From Heliocidaris erythrogramma (taxonomy: Eukaryota > Echinodermata > Echinoidea > Camarodonta > Echinometridae): a DNA stretch of 64,000 bases. This document shows, piece by piece, positions 28,401-36,211 of this stretch. The notes below the pieces were generated by a model that saw only the letters and a program-made list of their open reading frames with translations, did no database searches and was not told the origin of the DNA. A program made the translations under genes and the position numbers. The stretch covers positions 16,325,168 to 16,389,167 of the forward strand of contig CM046869.1 of the NCBI GenBank assembly GCA_025617745.1. Reading direction: 5' to 3'. The number at the start of each line of letters is the position of its first letter. Position 1 is the stretch's first letter.

Positions 28401-31400
28401 AACCAACGTGGACGGCGGCAATAGCCGAACGATAGCCACGTATGGTTGAAATCGATCTACCCTTATCGAAAAGGGAGGCATTTGCCCCGAGACAGAAAAT
28501 CCGTGATCAGATTGTCCTGACCGGGAATGTAGAAGGCTACCGGAATAATCTTCATAGACCGGCACCACCTCCACAACTGGGCAGCTAAGGTGTTCAGAGA
28601 AGAAGACCGAGTGCCGCCTTGGCGATTGATGTAGGCAGCTACTGTGACATTGTCCGTAAGAACGAGTACAGTGCGACCAACAAGACCGGGACTGAAATGA
28701 TGAGACAGGCTGACCGCCATCATTTCCAAGACGTCGACTAGACTGGCCAGATAGCCCAGGAATTGAAGCCATTGTCTGGCTCTGACCCTGCGGGCCATTC
28801 GCAATGACCGTGCGGTCATGGTGATAGTCCGAATTATGTCCCGACTGGGGCGGGCAAGCTGATTCGGGATATCTATCTCCGCACCTAAGTACACCGGGGT
28901 ACGTGTGGGAGATAATTCTGATTTTTCCCAGTCTATCAGAAAGCCTAAGTCTTGCATTAGCCGCAGTAAAAGGCATAACTGATCTAACAGGAGGGACTCC
29001 GAGTTTGCAACTAGGAGCCAATCGTCTAGAAAGACGAATAATCGGAGGCCGCGATTCCGTAGAAACGCGGCCAGGGCACGAAATCGAAACGTTTCGCCCT
29101 GGAACGCGAATCCCAGCAAATTTCTCGACAGAGAGTGAATGGGAATGTGAAAGTACGCATCTTTGAGATCGAGGGAGATCGCAAGGTCGTCCCGCTTGAT
29201 CAAGGGCAGAATAGATGCCAAGGTCTCCATGCGAAAATGCACTGGAGGTATAAACCTGTCGATTCTTTTCATGTTTAGAATCATACGTAAACTTTCCGAG
29301 CGCTTGGGAATGACAAAAATTGGGGAGAGACAGAGATGAGGATGATCTCTCACCCTTTCTACAGCGCCCTTTCCCAGCAGCGTGGCGATCTCTGAGGAGA
29401 TGTGCTGCTGGAAAAGGGCGGACATTGGAGGCGGGCGGATTCTGATGGCGCCGTTTGGAATCGGCTTTATCAGATCTACGTAAAAGCCGTCGCGCACGAC
29501 GGATAGCACAAAGGCGTCGCCGGAGATTGCCTCCCAAACTGGGAGGAATCTCCGGAGCCGCCCGCCTACACTGTCCACAAGCACTCGGGGTAAGGTATTA
29601 GAAGGCCGACTTGGGCCTGACCGGGCCCTTGACGGCGGTCTTACGCCCCCCCTCTTCCTCTCGCCGAGCCTCTACCACGGTTGTCCAGGGTAGGGGTCTC
29701 AACCCGAGGGATAGTCACAGTCACTCGACGATTTGAGCGGTTAGCGCCTGTCGAGACCGACTTAGACTTCGGAAAGGACCGAGCAGGTTGAGTGGGCAAG
29801 AATTGTCTGGCCATCTCCTTTGGCTGTTTGCGACCCTCTATCTCTTTGAGGAAGACCTCGTTAAACTGGCCCCCAAAGAGTTTGGGATGAGAGGAAGGGA
29901 TACCCCGCAAGAGAGGCGGGATGTCTTTCTGTAGCACTCCCAGTGTGGAGAGCGCCAACTTGCGGCGTTGATGCGTAATGTCAATCGCCGCTGATGAGAG
30001 CTGAGACCACTGAAGTCCAGCTAACAAAAGCAGGAGTTCATCCAACAAATTGGAGTCCCCCTCGGTCACATTCAGTTCAACTGATCCCAGGTACGCCGAA
30101 AGCCTTAAGCCCGACCTGACTTTGGTTTCAAAGTTCACTAGGGGCTTCTCGGCGGATCTATAGGACTGAGACTTGAAATTGATATTCAAACGTTGTCCCA
30201 TACCCATAATTTCCTGGGATAAACCCTTGGCTGAAAAGAAGCCCTGGGTATCATCCAGATAGAAAGAGAAGGCACTACCAAAGGGACGTCGGGTAGCCCG
30301 ACCCGCATCGGTAAGTGCCTCCCTATCCCCATACGCCTGTTTGAAGTCCTCTGTAAGAGGAATACCAGGAGACGGGCCATGCTGTCTGAATAACACTGAT
30401 GGCTGATCACTGTCCGACTGGACTTGGGGAAAAATTTCTGGCATATACTGCTCTACCAGGGCCTTGGCATCTGCCGCCATAGCCTGACAAGGCTGGGGGT
30501 CGTAGCCGGCCTGAGATTCTGGAACAGACGGGGTAGAAGCCTGCGAGACAGAATCAAATTCGGGAGAAGTAGTCCGGTGGGGAAAATCCCATGGGGGTGG
30601 ATATGCCCACGGACCAGTGACAGACTCCTCCCCCGGCGGGGCTCCGAGAGCCGCAGGCACGGGAGGAGTAGGTCGAGATACCACATTCGGACAAAATTGT
30701 CCCAGGTTCTCATGAATATCGGAGACCGGGAACACACCGGGGTCCGACTCGGGAACATCCTCCATCACAGTGACAACTGACTGGGGAGAACCCGTCTCAG
30801 TAGCCGGCAGCGTCGGGGGATTAGTATCCCAACCATGCTGCTCAGCAAAGAGTCTCATTAATCTGACCAACTCAGATTGAGAGTCGGGGGGAAGAGAGGG
30901 CTGAGCCTTCTTACCCGACTTGGGTTTATCCTTGGATTTACCCTTCTTGGCTTTAAGCTTCTTAGCGGGGGTGTGAGCCACCGTAATAGAAGGCCGTTTA
31001 GAAGCACGGGAAGTGTTAGGCTGCAGTATAGAAGCCTCACTACCCAAATTGTCCGGGCCGGGCTCCCCAGTGGGGAGAATCAATTCGGCCGCAACTCTAG
31101 GGACTGTGCTTCCCTGACCAGAGCCCCGAATCGCATTGACTGCCGGGGGGTGGACGGGCTGCTGCATTGCAGCACTGCTGGAAATAGCACCTGGAGCACT
31201 GACGTTGGTCAGTGGCTGGCGGGAACCAGCAGTCTTCCGCTGCGAGAACCTGCTCGAGGAGGTCTTCTTAGCGGGATGCGGATTTGCGTTACCGGCTGTA
31301 ATTCCCCCAGACACACCGACGGTGGTCGGATGTCGGGGGAAGCTAGTAACACTGGGTGAAATCTCGCTAGGCACCCCGACAGTGATCGGGGGTCGGCAAG

Positions 31401-34400
31401 ACCCAGTAACATCATTAGCTGACCGCTTAGCGGTCTTAATGCCCCCTCCAGGCTCCGACGGTGGTCGGGGGTGAGGACCCAGTAATACTAGCTACCCAAC
31501 TGCAGACGTGAGTTGGAGGGAGCTAGAATTGCTAATGACGGGTGTTCGGTCGAAGACTTATGAACACCTAACTTACCGTCTTGCTCGACGCTCCCGGTAC
31601 AAAATACCAGAGCGAGCCGACAGACTGACGCCCTTACTGACCACGTGTTTGACTCGCTGGGAGGCGAGCGAAACACAGAGGTCTCCAACACACTCACTGG
31701 GCTGACGCCCTTATAAGTGAGAGTAGTGGAAGGGATTGCTCTTCCTCCGAAGAACTCATTATCACCTGTAAGGAGATATAAAAGAGTCAAACAATGAACA
31801 ATTGTAAAGAAAAGGGCGTACAAAGTGAGAGTGAAACGGAATGGAATTTTCCAGCGCAGTGTGTGGAAAATTCCATTCACGCACTACGAACAAAAGAACA
31901 CTCTCGTAAGGGTATATGCACACAACAGCCACACACACGAAACACCAACGAAACGTAACAGGGCTGAGCGCCCGGCAAAACGCCAAAGCGAATGCCCTGG
32001 GCTACTATACGAAAGAGGTGAAAAGTGAGGAAAAAATTAAGCTCAAATATCACCAAAATAAATATGTGACAGACATAAACCGACACTAAACAGATATTAA
32101 AACAAGTCTAGGACGGAAATATTGGCAAAAGTCCCCAGAAAACGCGCTAAAAGAGTAGCAAACTCTGAATTTTTGCGCAAGATAGTGACTTAGCTGCAAC
32201 TCTTTAGGCTGCGAGAAGGAAAGAGGAGGATTGTGTGCGCGCGTCATGCGTACGTGCACAGAGGAACGCGTGATCCTAGGGGGGTATATGCACTGTCGTG
32301 ACTTTAATTACTTGAATGGCTTGCGTAGTTGGAAGACTAGTAAATAGGTAGGTACATTGATTTATTGTAGTAAATCCGGAAGGTTTCCGAAAAGAATGAA
32401 TCCTAGAAGATCCCTTGAAGCAGGATGAATAGGGATATGGAAATACGCATCTTTGAGATCTATAGAGATCGCGTAATCCTTTCTCTTGATCAACGGGAGA
32501 ATTGAAGCTAGAGTTTCCATCCGGAAAAGAAACGGTGGAATGAACTGGTTTATCCTTTTCAAGAATAATCTGAGTTTCCCTTAGCGCTTGGGAACAAAGA
32601 ATATTGGAGAAAGAGACGCGAGACAACCCGGGATGGACATGGGAGGTGGTTGAGTTTTTATGGCAACTCCAGGGAGGGGGGCGGAGAGAGGAAATGAGAG
32701 TGCCATCGGCCAATTGTGATAATACAATATTGTCGTCGATAACAGCTGGGTTGTTTGAGCGAACCTCAATAGCTTTTATGTGGGTATTTTGCTTTATTCT
32801 CTATAAAGAATCCGCCGCACACTACAGAGCGCACAAAGGCGTCTCCGGAAAAGGCCTCCCAAGCTGGGAGAAAACGTTGAAGTCGACCAACTATTCGGAG
32901 TGAACAAACGCTTGTGAAAGTCCGTCAAAAGCTAGGCATAGCCTGCGACTTCGACTTGCTCCGCTGAGAGCCACGACTGCCTCTCAAAGGAGCTCTGCCA
33001 CGTCCGCCCCTCCCACGAGGAGGGTATGGCGGAGCAGGAAAAGACACAGTTACCCGACGGTGTTGTCCTGAAGTGGGAGCAATAACCCTCTGTCGGGAAG
33101 GGACCCGCGTCGGCCGGTGGGGAGCAAGAAACAGCTTGGCCATCTCGGCAGCCTGTTTCCTTGCAACAATTTCCCTCTGAAAAGCTGTGGCCTCGAGTTA
33201 TTAATTTTCATACCAACTCAACCAATGCGCATCGGTTAAGCTAGTATGCAAATTAATTTATGCTCAAGCCATGTGCAGAGACTTTTACCAGAGCGTGCAA
33301 ACTTGCTAGGCCGCTGGAGCAGGGGAGCAAACCAACCTATGCATGGGTATGAAATGGGGGAAACGCCAAATGTTGTGGGATCGATTATTTTGTTGAAAAA
33401 CCTTGTGCCAGAGCTCTTCAAACATGAAACTTCTGTGATAATTTATCTAGGAATATTTTCTCCATCAAGGTATCAGTTTGCCTTAATCTGTATTGTTTCT
33501 GTGTGTTTTGTGATGTTTTACTTTGACAATTGTCACGTCTTTACAAGCCTTGCTCTTGCTTGGTCAATGGACTTATATTTGGGGGCCCTCATTGAGAGCA
33601 CGGCACCCGTGGTTTGTGCCGGGATTGTGTCACGGCATGAACTTGCTTGTGGGTTTAATACGCAAGTTAGGCTGTTAATTTGAAAATCAAAATTAATTTG
33701 TAAAAATATTTCGTAGCATTTCGACTTACAAAACAGTCAATGAATTCTCTTTGAGCATATAAACAGGACCTTAGACCCCTAGATTATGGTCAGTTTTGGC
33801 GATATGACTCTTCTTTTTTTTTTTAGCCTAGCATCGTGTACTACCTGCATCCCCGACTTTTTACATTTTCCGACGAGCAAAAATGTGCGGTTTATATAAC
33901 GTTATTTACGGTAATTATTTCAGTTTCACCTCCTATCTCTCTCTCTCTCTACAGCCCCCACATGCCTATGTCACCATGTGTTAAACTATATGCAAGCATG
34001 GAGATAAGTCAGTTTGCTAAACCAGAATTCGTGTCTCGATGAGAATTTCAGTGACGCACACTGATGCGTCACCTAAAATCTCTGTGAGAGCTGTGTTTTT
34101 GTGTTTCACGAACTGACGTACCACTTTGCTTGCTTATATCTTCCTGTTTGTTCTATTTATCAGCTATGAAATGCTTACAGTCAGGTAGAATAAATGCCGT
34201 AGCATTGAAATATCCTCAATTTTTCACCATTAAGTGCAATAATATATCAGATTTCATTAATGGTGTTATGTGGTGTTGTGGTCTAATGGATAAGTCACCG
34301 GACTGCAGATCACAAGGTATGGGGTTCGAATCCCACCACGGCACTACTGTCCTTTGGCAAAACATTAATCTATATCCTACCTGGTAGGATTCATTCCTTG

Positions 34401-35847
34401 AATGCACTGAGCGCTACGGTTGCCAGGCTAAAGCCGGGGTAATAATATGCAGGGCCCTCAGGGATAAGAGTATTTAGTACTGATGAGGCTACCCTGGGTA
34501 AACAAGACATATTATTATTATTAATGGGAAATTATGAAATCTTTAAATGTGTTTTACTCAAAACTGTCCCGCACTGCAATACGTCGGTTCGTGAAACCAG
34601 CGACGAATTAGTAGAATCTTTTCTAGTTTAACAATATGTTGATTATGGAAATGAAGCCAAACAGTTTTTACATTTTTACTAAAAAAAGGTTCATGGAGTA
34701 CATATAATTTAGTACTGCTAATGCTTTGAGGAAATTCTTTGAAGTTATAAACTTGCAAGTTCACTATTGGTATCGAGTTCATATACAAGAACAAATACCA
34801 TTAGTTTGTGATTGTCATGGACATTAAGAAAATGTATATTTCATATACATATAACTATGTATACGGTATTCAATTCTGACAGGTAACATTGCAACTTATA
34901 TCAATAAATTACTGTAACATACATTTTAATACTCAAGCATTTCATAGAATCAATGTACCATGTACCATGATTTGTGGTTTTCCACTGAACCTAAACCAAT
35001 GATGTTGATACACTTATTGTACAACCAACATAATTGCAATACCTTCATATCCATCGACACAACTGCAGAGGAACATAAGAGTACCATCTAAACATGATGC
35101 TCCATTCTGACATGGTGATGATTCACATTGATCTCCATCTAACTCACAATGATCTCCAAACCATGGTCCTACACAGTTACACTCGTACTCTCCTACCAGG
35201 TTCACACAGGCACCTGTAATATGATTAGAAGCATAGTTTTTTAAAGCAAACTAGAAAGATCACAAATGAAATAAATGGCTTTATACTTTGGATGTTGAAA
35301 TAAATGTTTTACATGTAACTATTCACATATAAGGACATCTATCTATAAGGAAGGAAATTAGAATTCTTTTTTTCCTCTTAGTACATTTTTGCCTCCTGGT
35401 AATTTGTTTTTCTCATAACATGTTCTTTGGAAGTAACATTTAAAAGAAATGTACTGTGCAAATATATAATGTACAGTGGGATCCTAATTGTACATGGTCA
35501 GAACTGCATTATACACCAATACCATGTAATGAGTAACTGATATAATATGTATAGTGAATTCATTCATTCTTATAAGAAGAGACACCGCACCTAATGCCTT
35601 GAAGCACACTACTTACCTCTATTTTGACAAGGTAAGCTCTGGCACTCATCAATGACATCTATCTCACAGTTAGCCCCTGAGAGTCCATATAGACAGGTAC
35701 ATTGGTAGTCCAGGACCAGGTCTAGACAGGTCCCACCATTCAAGCATGGAGACCCCTCACATTGATCACCGTCCATCTTACAGTGTGTACCATAGAAACC
35801 TCCTGTACAATTACACTGGTAAGAATTCACCAAGTCAATGCATTCAC
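1210..35847 (-). CDS. Large multi-EGF-domain protein gene, ten exons, both ends missing
   Basis: The ten minus-strand exons, in transcript order, are 35617-35847, 35043-35213, 22613-23467, 21605-21892, 19057-19347, 18701-18774, 15405-18063, 14704-14822, 13808-13926 and 1210-1457. Each has an AG acceptor and a GT donor, and each junction keeps phase and completes an EGF domain, so this is one gene of about 1,685 visible residues and about 44 EGF domains. Domains from the first five exons mostly carry the calcium-binding signature (DIDEC start and C-x-D/N-x4-F/Y-x-C); those of the large exon mostly lack the acidic start. By family knowledge this is a secreted or membrane-anchored extracellular protein of the fibropellin/Notch/Crumbs type. 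No signal peptide, transmembrane segment, LNR, ankyrin, laminin G or avidin domain is visible, so the family member cannot be named. The 5' part must lie above 35.85 kb, probably beyond the window; the 3' part lies below position 1210. Confidence 0.9.
1458..2299. other. Intron sequence, nothing recognised
   Basis: AT-rich intron of the EGF gene directly upstream of exon 1210-1457. No coding, RNA or repeat signal was recognised by reading. Confidence 0.5.
2310..2672. repeat. Dispersed repeat, copy 1
   Basis: Positions 2385-2665 match 13365-13640 in reverse complement. The shared stretch includes the phrase around GGTGGACTACCTCGC and the block that ends in CCCTACAGCATGCT. The adjoining 2320-2385 matches about 22525-22590 in reverse complement (a block around CATTCCTTTTATGTC). 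Short frames inside it, such as 2371-2628, are repeat, not gene. Confidence 0.7.
2673..3754. other. Intergenic/intron stretch, low-complexity tracts only
   Basis: A higher-GC patch lies at about 2860-3180, a poly-C tract at about 3383-3397, and C-rich pyrimidine tracts at 3500 and 3660. No supported gene was found; the plus-strand frame 2805-3116 has no recognisable feature. Confidence 0.4.
3755..5065 (-). mobile_element. DIRS-type retroelement fossil (copy E), internal fragment
   Basis: The minus strand shows DIRS-type protein remnants in order: reverse transcriptase end ([14 protein letters not shown] region near 4830), RNase H region, then the start of the tyrosine recombinase (SRRDS-like core-binding region near 3950-4000). 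The same order is seen in copies A-D. Neither terminal inverted repeat is present. The copy is old and broken in several places and is much more diverged than the others. Confidence 0.8.
5205..5600 (+). mobile_element. Tyrosine recombinase C-terminal fragment (DIRS/Ngaro/Crypton group)
   Basis: The plus strand carries the catalytic end of a tyrosine recombinase: a [14 protein letters not shown] block, [12 protein letters not shown] (the H-x-x-R box) and, about 30 residues on, [21 protein letters not shown], with the W/H-type position and the candidate catalytic tyrosine in RFYH. The KAHSTRA and FYHKP wording is typical of Ngaro- or Crypton-like recombinases and differs from the RAHDTR type of the DIRS copies here. 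It is a broken fossil without reverse transcriptase in view. Whether it is a retroelement or a Crypton cannot be settled from this piece. Confidence 0.7.
5761..6022. repeat. Imperfect hairpin with arms of about 70 bp behind the recombinase fragment
   Basis: Positions 5761-5832 and 5950-6022 are reverse complements with few mismatches (shared core GTTTGATCTTTATTT and ATGAGAGAG). They surround about 117 bases. DIRS copies B, C and D also have a hairpin of similar size right behind their recombinase, formed by the terminal repeat and the internal complementary region. This hairpin may therefore be the matching terminus of the element that left the recombinase fragment; a separate MITE is the alternative. 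Confidence 0.6.
6125..9330 (+). mobile_element. Ty3/Gypsy retroelement fossil, truncated at both ends
   Basis: In plus-strand order the parts are a gag tail with two zinc knuckles ([16 protein letters not shown] and [14 protein letters not shown]), an aspartic protease region ([12 protein letters not shown]), reverse transcriptase ([27 protein letters not shown]) and the beginning of RNase H (STDASD, resuming after the insertion as [17 protein letters not shown]). No integrase or LTR is seen, so both ends are lost. The RNase H is split by the TU-like element at 8017-9259. The copy is broken, with a few breaks besides the truncations. Confidence 0.9.
8017..9259. mobile_element. TU-like foldback DNA element with 15-bp tandem-unit inverted ends
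   Basis: A 1,243-bp insertion in the Gypsy RNase H. The left end (about 8020-8170) and right end (about 8945-9256) are inverted arrays of the 15-bp unit GAGGTAAAAATGCCA with small variants; the outermost bases are GGTGCC and, at the other end read inward, GGTTCG. The flanks repeat GTCAGACT (8009-8016 and 9260-9267), or nine bases if the preceding C is counted, which is a target-site duplication. Sea urchin TU elements are known for long inverted repeats whose outer part is 15-bp tandem units and for 8-bp duplications. The middle (about 8170-8940) has no transposase, so the copy is non-autonomous. Frames such as 8865-9185 are products of the repeat. Confidence 0.82.
9331..9815. other. Intron stretch, nothing recognised
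   Basis: Sequence between the Gypsy fossil and the next TIR element. No coding or repeat structure was recognised. Confidence 0.4.
9819..10880. mobile_element. Non-autonomous TIR element (GTTTACACAGAG ends)
   Basis: The left end (from about 9819) reads AGACCCCGTTTACACAGAG; the right end (to about 10880), read inward, gives AGACAGCGTTTACACAGAG. Both ends also carry subterminal copies of TCGAATTTGAACTCGAGTTC-like sequence, and an internal GTGTAAACAG lies near each end. No transposase is visible in about 1.06 kb. The superfamily is not assigned because the target duplication is unclear. Confidence 0.6.
10940..11231. mobile_element. piggyBac-like MITE with TTAA duplication
   Basis: A 292-bp stretch is flanked on both sides by TTAA (10936-10939 and 11232-11235). 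The left end is CCCTTTAGCAACTAAAC and the right end read inward is CCTTTTAGTCACTGAGG. TTAA targets and CCY-type ends are the hallmark of piggyBac elements. It contains no reading frame. Confidence 0.68.
11400..11893. repeat. Duplicated segment and hairpin
   Basis: The block CCTAGATCAAAG ... CAGGGCCTTTATTCG occurs at about 11403-11495 and again at about 11647-11722. The second copy then forms a hairpin: about 11708-11790 and 11818-11893 are reverse complements (CAGGGCC, ATCTAGTG, GGGTCGGTC, GACTACAGTC, TATTTC). The reading frame 11242-11553 overlaps this repeat and has no protein signature. Confidence 0.6.
11994..12875. mobile_element. TTAA-flanked non-autonomous TIR element
   Basis: An 882-bp element lies between two TTAA sites (11990-11993 and 12876-12879). 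The left end is AGGAGAATTAAG and the right end read inward is AGGAGAATTACGC. It has no transposase frame. The TTAA target suggests mobilisation by a piggyBac-type transposase, although the ends do not begin with CCC. Confidence 0.65.
12876..13364. other. Intron stretch, minor internal duplications
   Basis: About 12985-13085 holds short direct repeats of the phrase AAGGCCAAGGC and ATGCCTTGAA. Nothing else was recognised. Confidence 0.35.
13365..13725. repeat. Dispersed repeat, copy 2 (inverted relative to copy 1)
   Basis: Positions 13365-13640 are the reverse complement of 2385-2665. Positions 13655-13725 match about 22437-22530 in reverse complement (shared block TCCCCTGAAAAG and ATGACAAGAAAT). 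Three related pieces thus lie in three introns of the same gene. Confidence 0.65.
13808..13926 (-). CDS. EGF gene exon
   Basis: The exon is 119 nt (acceptor CTCATAG, donor GCAG/GTGAGT). It completes one domain ([16 protein letters not shown]) and starts a shortened one ([14 protein letters not shown]) that ends on the split arginine codon shared with exon 1457. The next intron, 13807-1458, is 12.4 kb and full of mobile elements. Confidence 0.86.
13927..14703. other. Intron, nothing firm
   Basis: Intron of the EGF gene. About 14300-14440 has a loose two-fold repeat of the phrase GACCAC...TTCC and TTGAGCAGTGTTT. No element could be bounded. Confidence 0.35.
14704..14822 (-). CDS. EGF gene exon
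   Basis: The exon is 119 nt (acceptor TGTAG, donor TCAG/GTGAGT). It completes the 23rd domain of the giant exon ([16 protein letters not shown]) and starts another ([15 protein letters not shown]). It begins with two codon bases and ends on a codon boundary, consistent with both neighbours. Confidence 0.86.
14823..15404. other. Intron, short near-repeat only
   Basis: An AT-rich intron of the EGF gene. A short direct repeat of a block around TATTTGAAACATTTGAGATAT occurs near 14925-14975. Nothing else was recognised. Confidence 0.4.
15405..18063 (-). CDS. EGF gene giant exon: 22 EGF domains plus part of another
   Basis: This single open exon of about 2,659 nt encodes 22 complete EGF-like domains and the first half of a 23rd; the reading frame stays open upstream of the first methionine at 17865 to an acceptor near 18064. 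The domains repeat about every 37-40 residues with linkers such as [14 protein letters not shown] and LPCDNS. They keep all six cysteines, but mostly lack the DxDE start, so they look like non-calcium-binding EGF domains. Repeat lengths are very uniform (114-120 nt). EGF genes usually place introns every one to a few domains, so a 22-domain exon suggests tandem duplication inside an exon or intron loss. The donor is TTTG/GTAAGA at 15405. Confidence 0.92.
18064..18700. other. Intron, nothing recognised
   Basis: An AT-rich intron between the giant exon and the 74-nt exon, with no repeat or coding signal. The short frame 18397-18579 has no feature. Confidence 0.45.
18701..18774 (-). CDS. EGF gene short exon
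   Basis: The exon is only 74 nt (acceptor TTGCAG, donor TGAG/GTAGGA). It encodes the second half of one EGF domain ([24 protein letters not shown]). It starts with two codon bases and ends on a codon boundary, which matches the phase-0 start of the large exon that follows. Confidence 0.85.
19057..19347 (-). CDS. EGF gene exon
   Basis: The exon is 291 nt (acceptor ACATAG, donor TTTG/GTGAGT). It encodes the end of one EGF domain, a calcium-binding domain ([13 protein letters not shown]), a domain with a long glycine- and proline-containing loop ([10 protein letters not shown]) and the beginning of VDECASNPC. It joins the 74-nt exon in phase. Confidence 0.9.
19875..20430. repeat. Tandem array, units of about 165 bp
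   Basis: Three near-identical units plus a fourth partial unit. Recurrent landmarks are TAATCCAAGCAA, GAGAGTCTTGCAGG, AACTTTAA and TGTGACCTCCAAC. The units carry direct repeats of TGACCT (see findings). Confidence 0.8.
20436..21379. mobile_element. TTAA-flanked TIR element nested in the tandem-unit element
   Basis: The 944-bp insert lies between TTAA at 20432-20435 and TTAA at 21380-21383. Its ends are AGATCACATTGCAAGAAAAT and the reverse complement, about 20 matching bases. Joining the flanks restores the AACTTTAACG block of the surrounding tandem unit, which supports a clean TTAA insertion. There is no transposase frame. Confidence 0.75.
21605..21892 (-). CDS. EGF gene exon
   Basis: The exon is 288 nt (acceptor TTTTCAG, donor ACAG/GTAGGT). 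It holds the end of one EGF domain, one full domain (IDACSSNPC) and most of a third (IIECSSNPC). It joins in phase to 19347 across the motif VGFTG/VNC. The intron to the next exon is 2.26 kb and is mostly a TIR element carrying a second element. Confidence 0.9.
21893..22436. other. Intron, nothing recognised
   Basis: Intron of the EGF gene between exons 22613-23467 and 21605-21892, without a recognised element. Confidence 0.4.
22437..22605. repeat. Dispersed repeat, copy 3
   Basis: Reverse complement of parts of copies 1 and 2: the block CTTTTCAGGGGACATTTC matches 13660-13690 inverted, and the block GACATAAAAGGAAT matches 2340-2375 inverted. Confidence 0.55.
22613..23467 (-). CDS. EGF gene exon with about seven calcium-binding EGF domains
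   Basis: The exon is 855 nt (acceptor ATCTCAG, donor GAAG/GTAATT). It encodes seven complete EGF domains plus the start of an eighth, mostly with IDEC/INEC/LDEC starts and the C-x-D-x4-Y/F-x-C core of calcium-binding EGF domains. Tandem cbEGF arrays form stiff, calcium-dependent rods in extracellular proteins. It starts with two codon bases and ends with one, and joins in phase to 21892 within a domain (CQNEA/TCIDLL). Confidence 0.92.
24101..24126. repeat. CT dinucleotide microsatellite
   Basis: About ten CT units, inside T1 and in a pyrimidine-rich stretch that extends to about 24480, where a poly-C run (about 24450-24467) lies. Confidence 0.85.
24681..33192 (-). mobile_element. DIRS retroelement copy A, 5' truncated, split by copy B
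   Basis: On the minus strand, the 3' end is complete: a terminal repeat followed by the internal complementary region (about 24681-25040), then tracts of tyrosine recombinase (about 25050-26150), RNase H and reverse transcriptase (about 26300-27246). The copy resumes beyond B with reverse transcriptase (32376-32600) and the RG-rich gag end (32925-33143), then stops at about 33192. The 5' gag part and 5' terminal repeat are absent. It is broken in several places. Its terminal motif (CAGCACTGATTTTC) groups it with copy D rather than B and C. Confidence 0.85.
27248..32375 (-). mobile_element. DIRS retroelement copy B, both ends present, inserted in copy A
   Basis: Length about 5.1 kb. Terminal inverted repeats: about 27290-27420 matches 32225-32352 inverted. 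The internal complementary region near 27480-27585 pairs with the sequence formed when the two ends are joined. Parts in minus-strand order: gag (29641-31374, RG-rich end), reverse transcriptase (29584 down to about 28750), RNase H piece and tyrosine recombinase (27667-28365, with RAHDTR box). Gag and YR regions have long open frames, but the copy is shorter than D and looks broken by a handful of breaks. Left and right flanks join cleanly in copy A without a target duplication, as known for DIRS elements. Very similar to copy C over the recombinase, so the pair is young. Confidence 0.9.
33193..34259. other. T1 interior, no gene supported
   Basis: The remaining T1 sequence between truncated DIRS A and the SINE. 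The 145-codon frame 33246-33683 has no recognisable domain. A short CT tract lies near 33938. Confidence 0.4.
34262..34520 (+). repeat. tRNA-derived SINE (tRNA-Cys-like head)
   Basis: The head (about 34270-34347) has an A-box-like TGGTCTAATGGATAAG, a CTGCAGA loop reading anticodon GCA, and the B box GGTTCGAATCC with a T arm ending CCACGGCAC; this resembles tRNA-Cys. A non-tRNA body follows (TGTCCTTTGGCAAAAC ... GCCGGGGTAATAATATGCAG), then an ATT-repeat tail. The body matches 38049-38263. Because it has body and tail, this is a SINE, not a tRNA gene. Confidence 0.75.
34609..35042. other. Intron, nothing recognised
   Basis: Intron sequence between T1 and exon 35043. The frame 34558-34794 spans the T1 end and is not a gene. 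Confidence 0.4.
35043..35213 (-). CDS. EGF gene exon
   Basis: The exon is 171 nt with acceptor TTACAG and donor GAAG/GTATTG. It completes the domain begun in the previous exon ([13 protein letters not shown]) and adds a domain starting [10 protein letters not shown], whose last cysteine is supplied by the exon at 23467. The intron between them is 11.6 kb, made almost entirely of nested mobile elements. Confidence 0.88.
35214..35616. other. Intron, nothing recognised
   Basis: Short AT-rich intron of the EGF gene. Confidence 0.45.
35617..35847 (-). CDS. EGF gene exon (most 5' seen)
   Basis: The exon is 231 nt with acceptor TTTGCAG and donor GAG/GTAAGT. It starts with two codon bases and ends with one. 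It encodes the second half of one EGF domain ([11 protein letters not shown], a calcium-binding type core), one whole domain starting DQCEGSPC, and the first third of a third ([13 protein letters not shown]). The GDQCE linker between domains recurs in the next exon, which suggests the two exons share a duplication history. No upstream partner exon was found between 35.9 and 64 kb. Confidence 0.88.
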
Positions 35848-36211
35848 CTGCAAATGAGGGAAAGAAACGAATATAGAGTGGGAAATATGATAATCTATAG
35901 TGATCTGCAAATACAATGTACTTCAGTCAAAAATCATAAAATAAATCATACCCGTCACAATCAGTCTGTACAAATTACATGAGTACAAATTACATGAGTA
36001 TAAATTATCTCAGAGGTAATGAACATGAATGCTTGTAACTTGAAGAATGAACTGCCTCTCCAAGTGACCCCTACCCTCCCTATACTACATTCTCCTGATT
36101 TTCTCAATTTTCCAGAAAACTTTTAAAAGAAATACCATCAAAAACTATTACAACAACAAGAAAACAAAATCCTATACTATGTGATACTTATTTCAATCCA
36201 AATATTTGATA

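Larger units (their letters stand above)
23826..34608. mobile_element. TIR element T1, greatly enlarged by nested elements
   Basis: The left end (23826) reads ATTCGTCGTTGGTTTCCCGA and the right end read inward (from 34608) gives ATTCGTCGCTGGTTTCACGA. Both are next to TA, a possible TA target duplication. A second copy of the motif GTTTC(G/A)(T/C)GAAC(C/T)GAC sits inward of each end (about 24006 and 34107). Removing nested DIRS A and B (about 24681-33192) and the SINE leaves about 2 kb with no recognised transposase. TA targets are used by Tc1/mariner elements, but this assignment is inference only. Confidence 0.6.

Noticed and set aside
31209-31986. Frames antisense to or beyond the gag of DIRS copy B
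   Set aside because: They overlap the terminal region and gag of the element in other frames and show no protein family.
33246-33683. 145-codon plus-strand frame between DIRS A and the SINE
   Set aside because: Hydrophobic stretches but no recognisable domain, splice or promoter signal; lies within TIR element T1.
34270-34347. Functional tRNA-Cys gene
   Set aside because: The tRNA-like head continues into a SINE body and ATT tail shared with 38049-38263, and the acceptor stem is imperfect.
1210-35847. Calling the EGF gene Notch or a specific fibropellin
   Set aside because: No LNR, transmembrane, ankyrin, CUB or avidin-like domain is in view; EGF arrays alone do not identify the gene.
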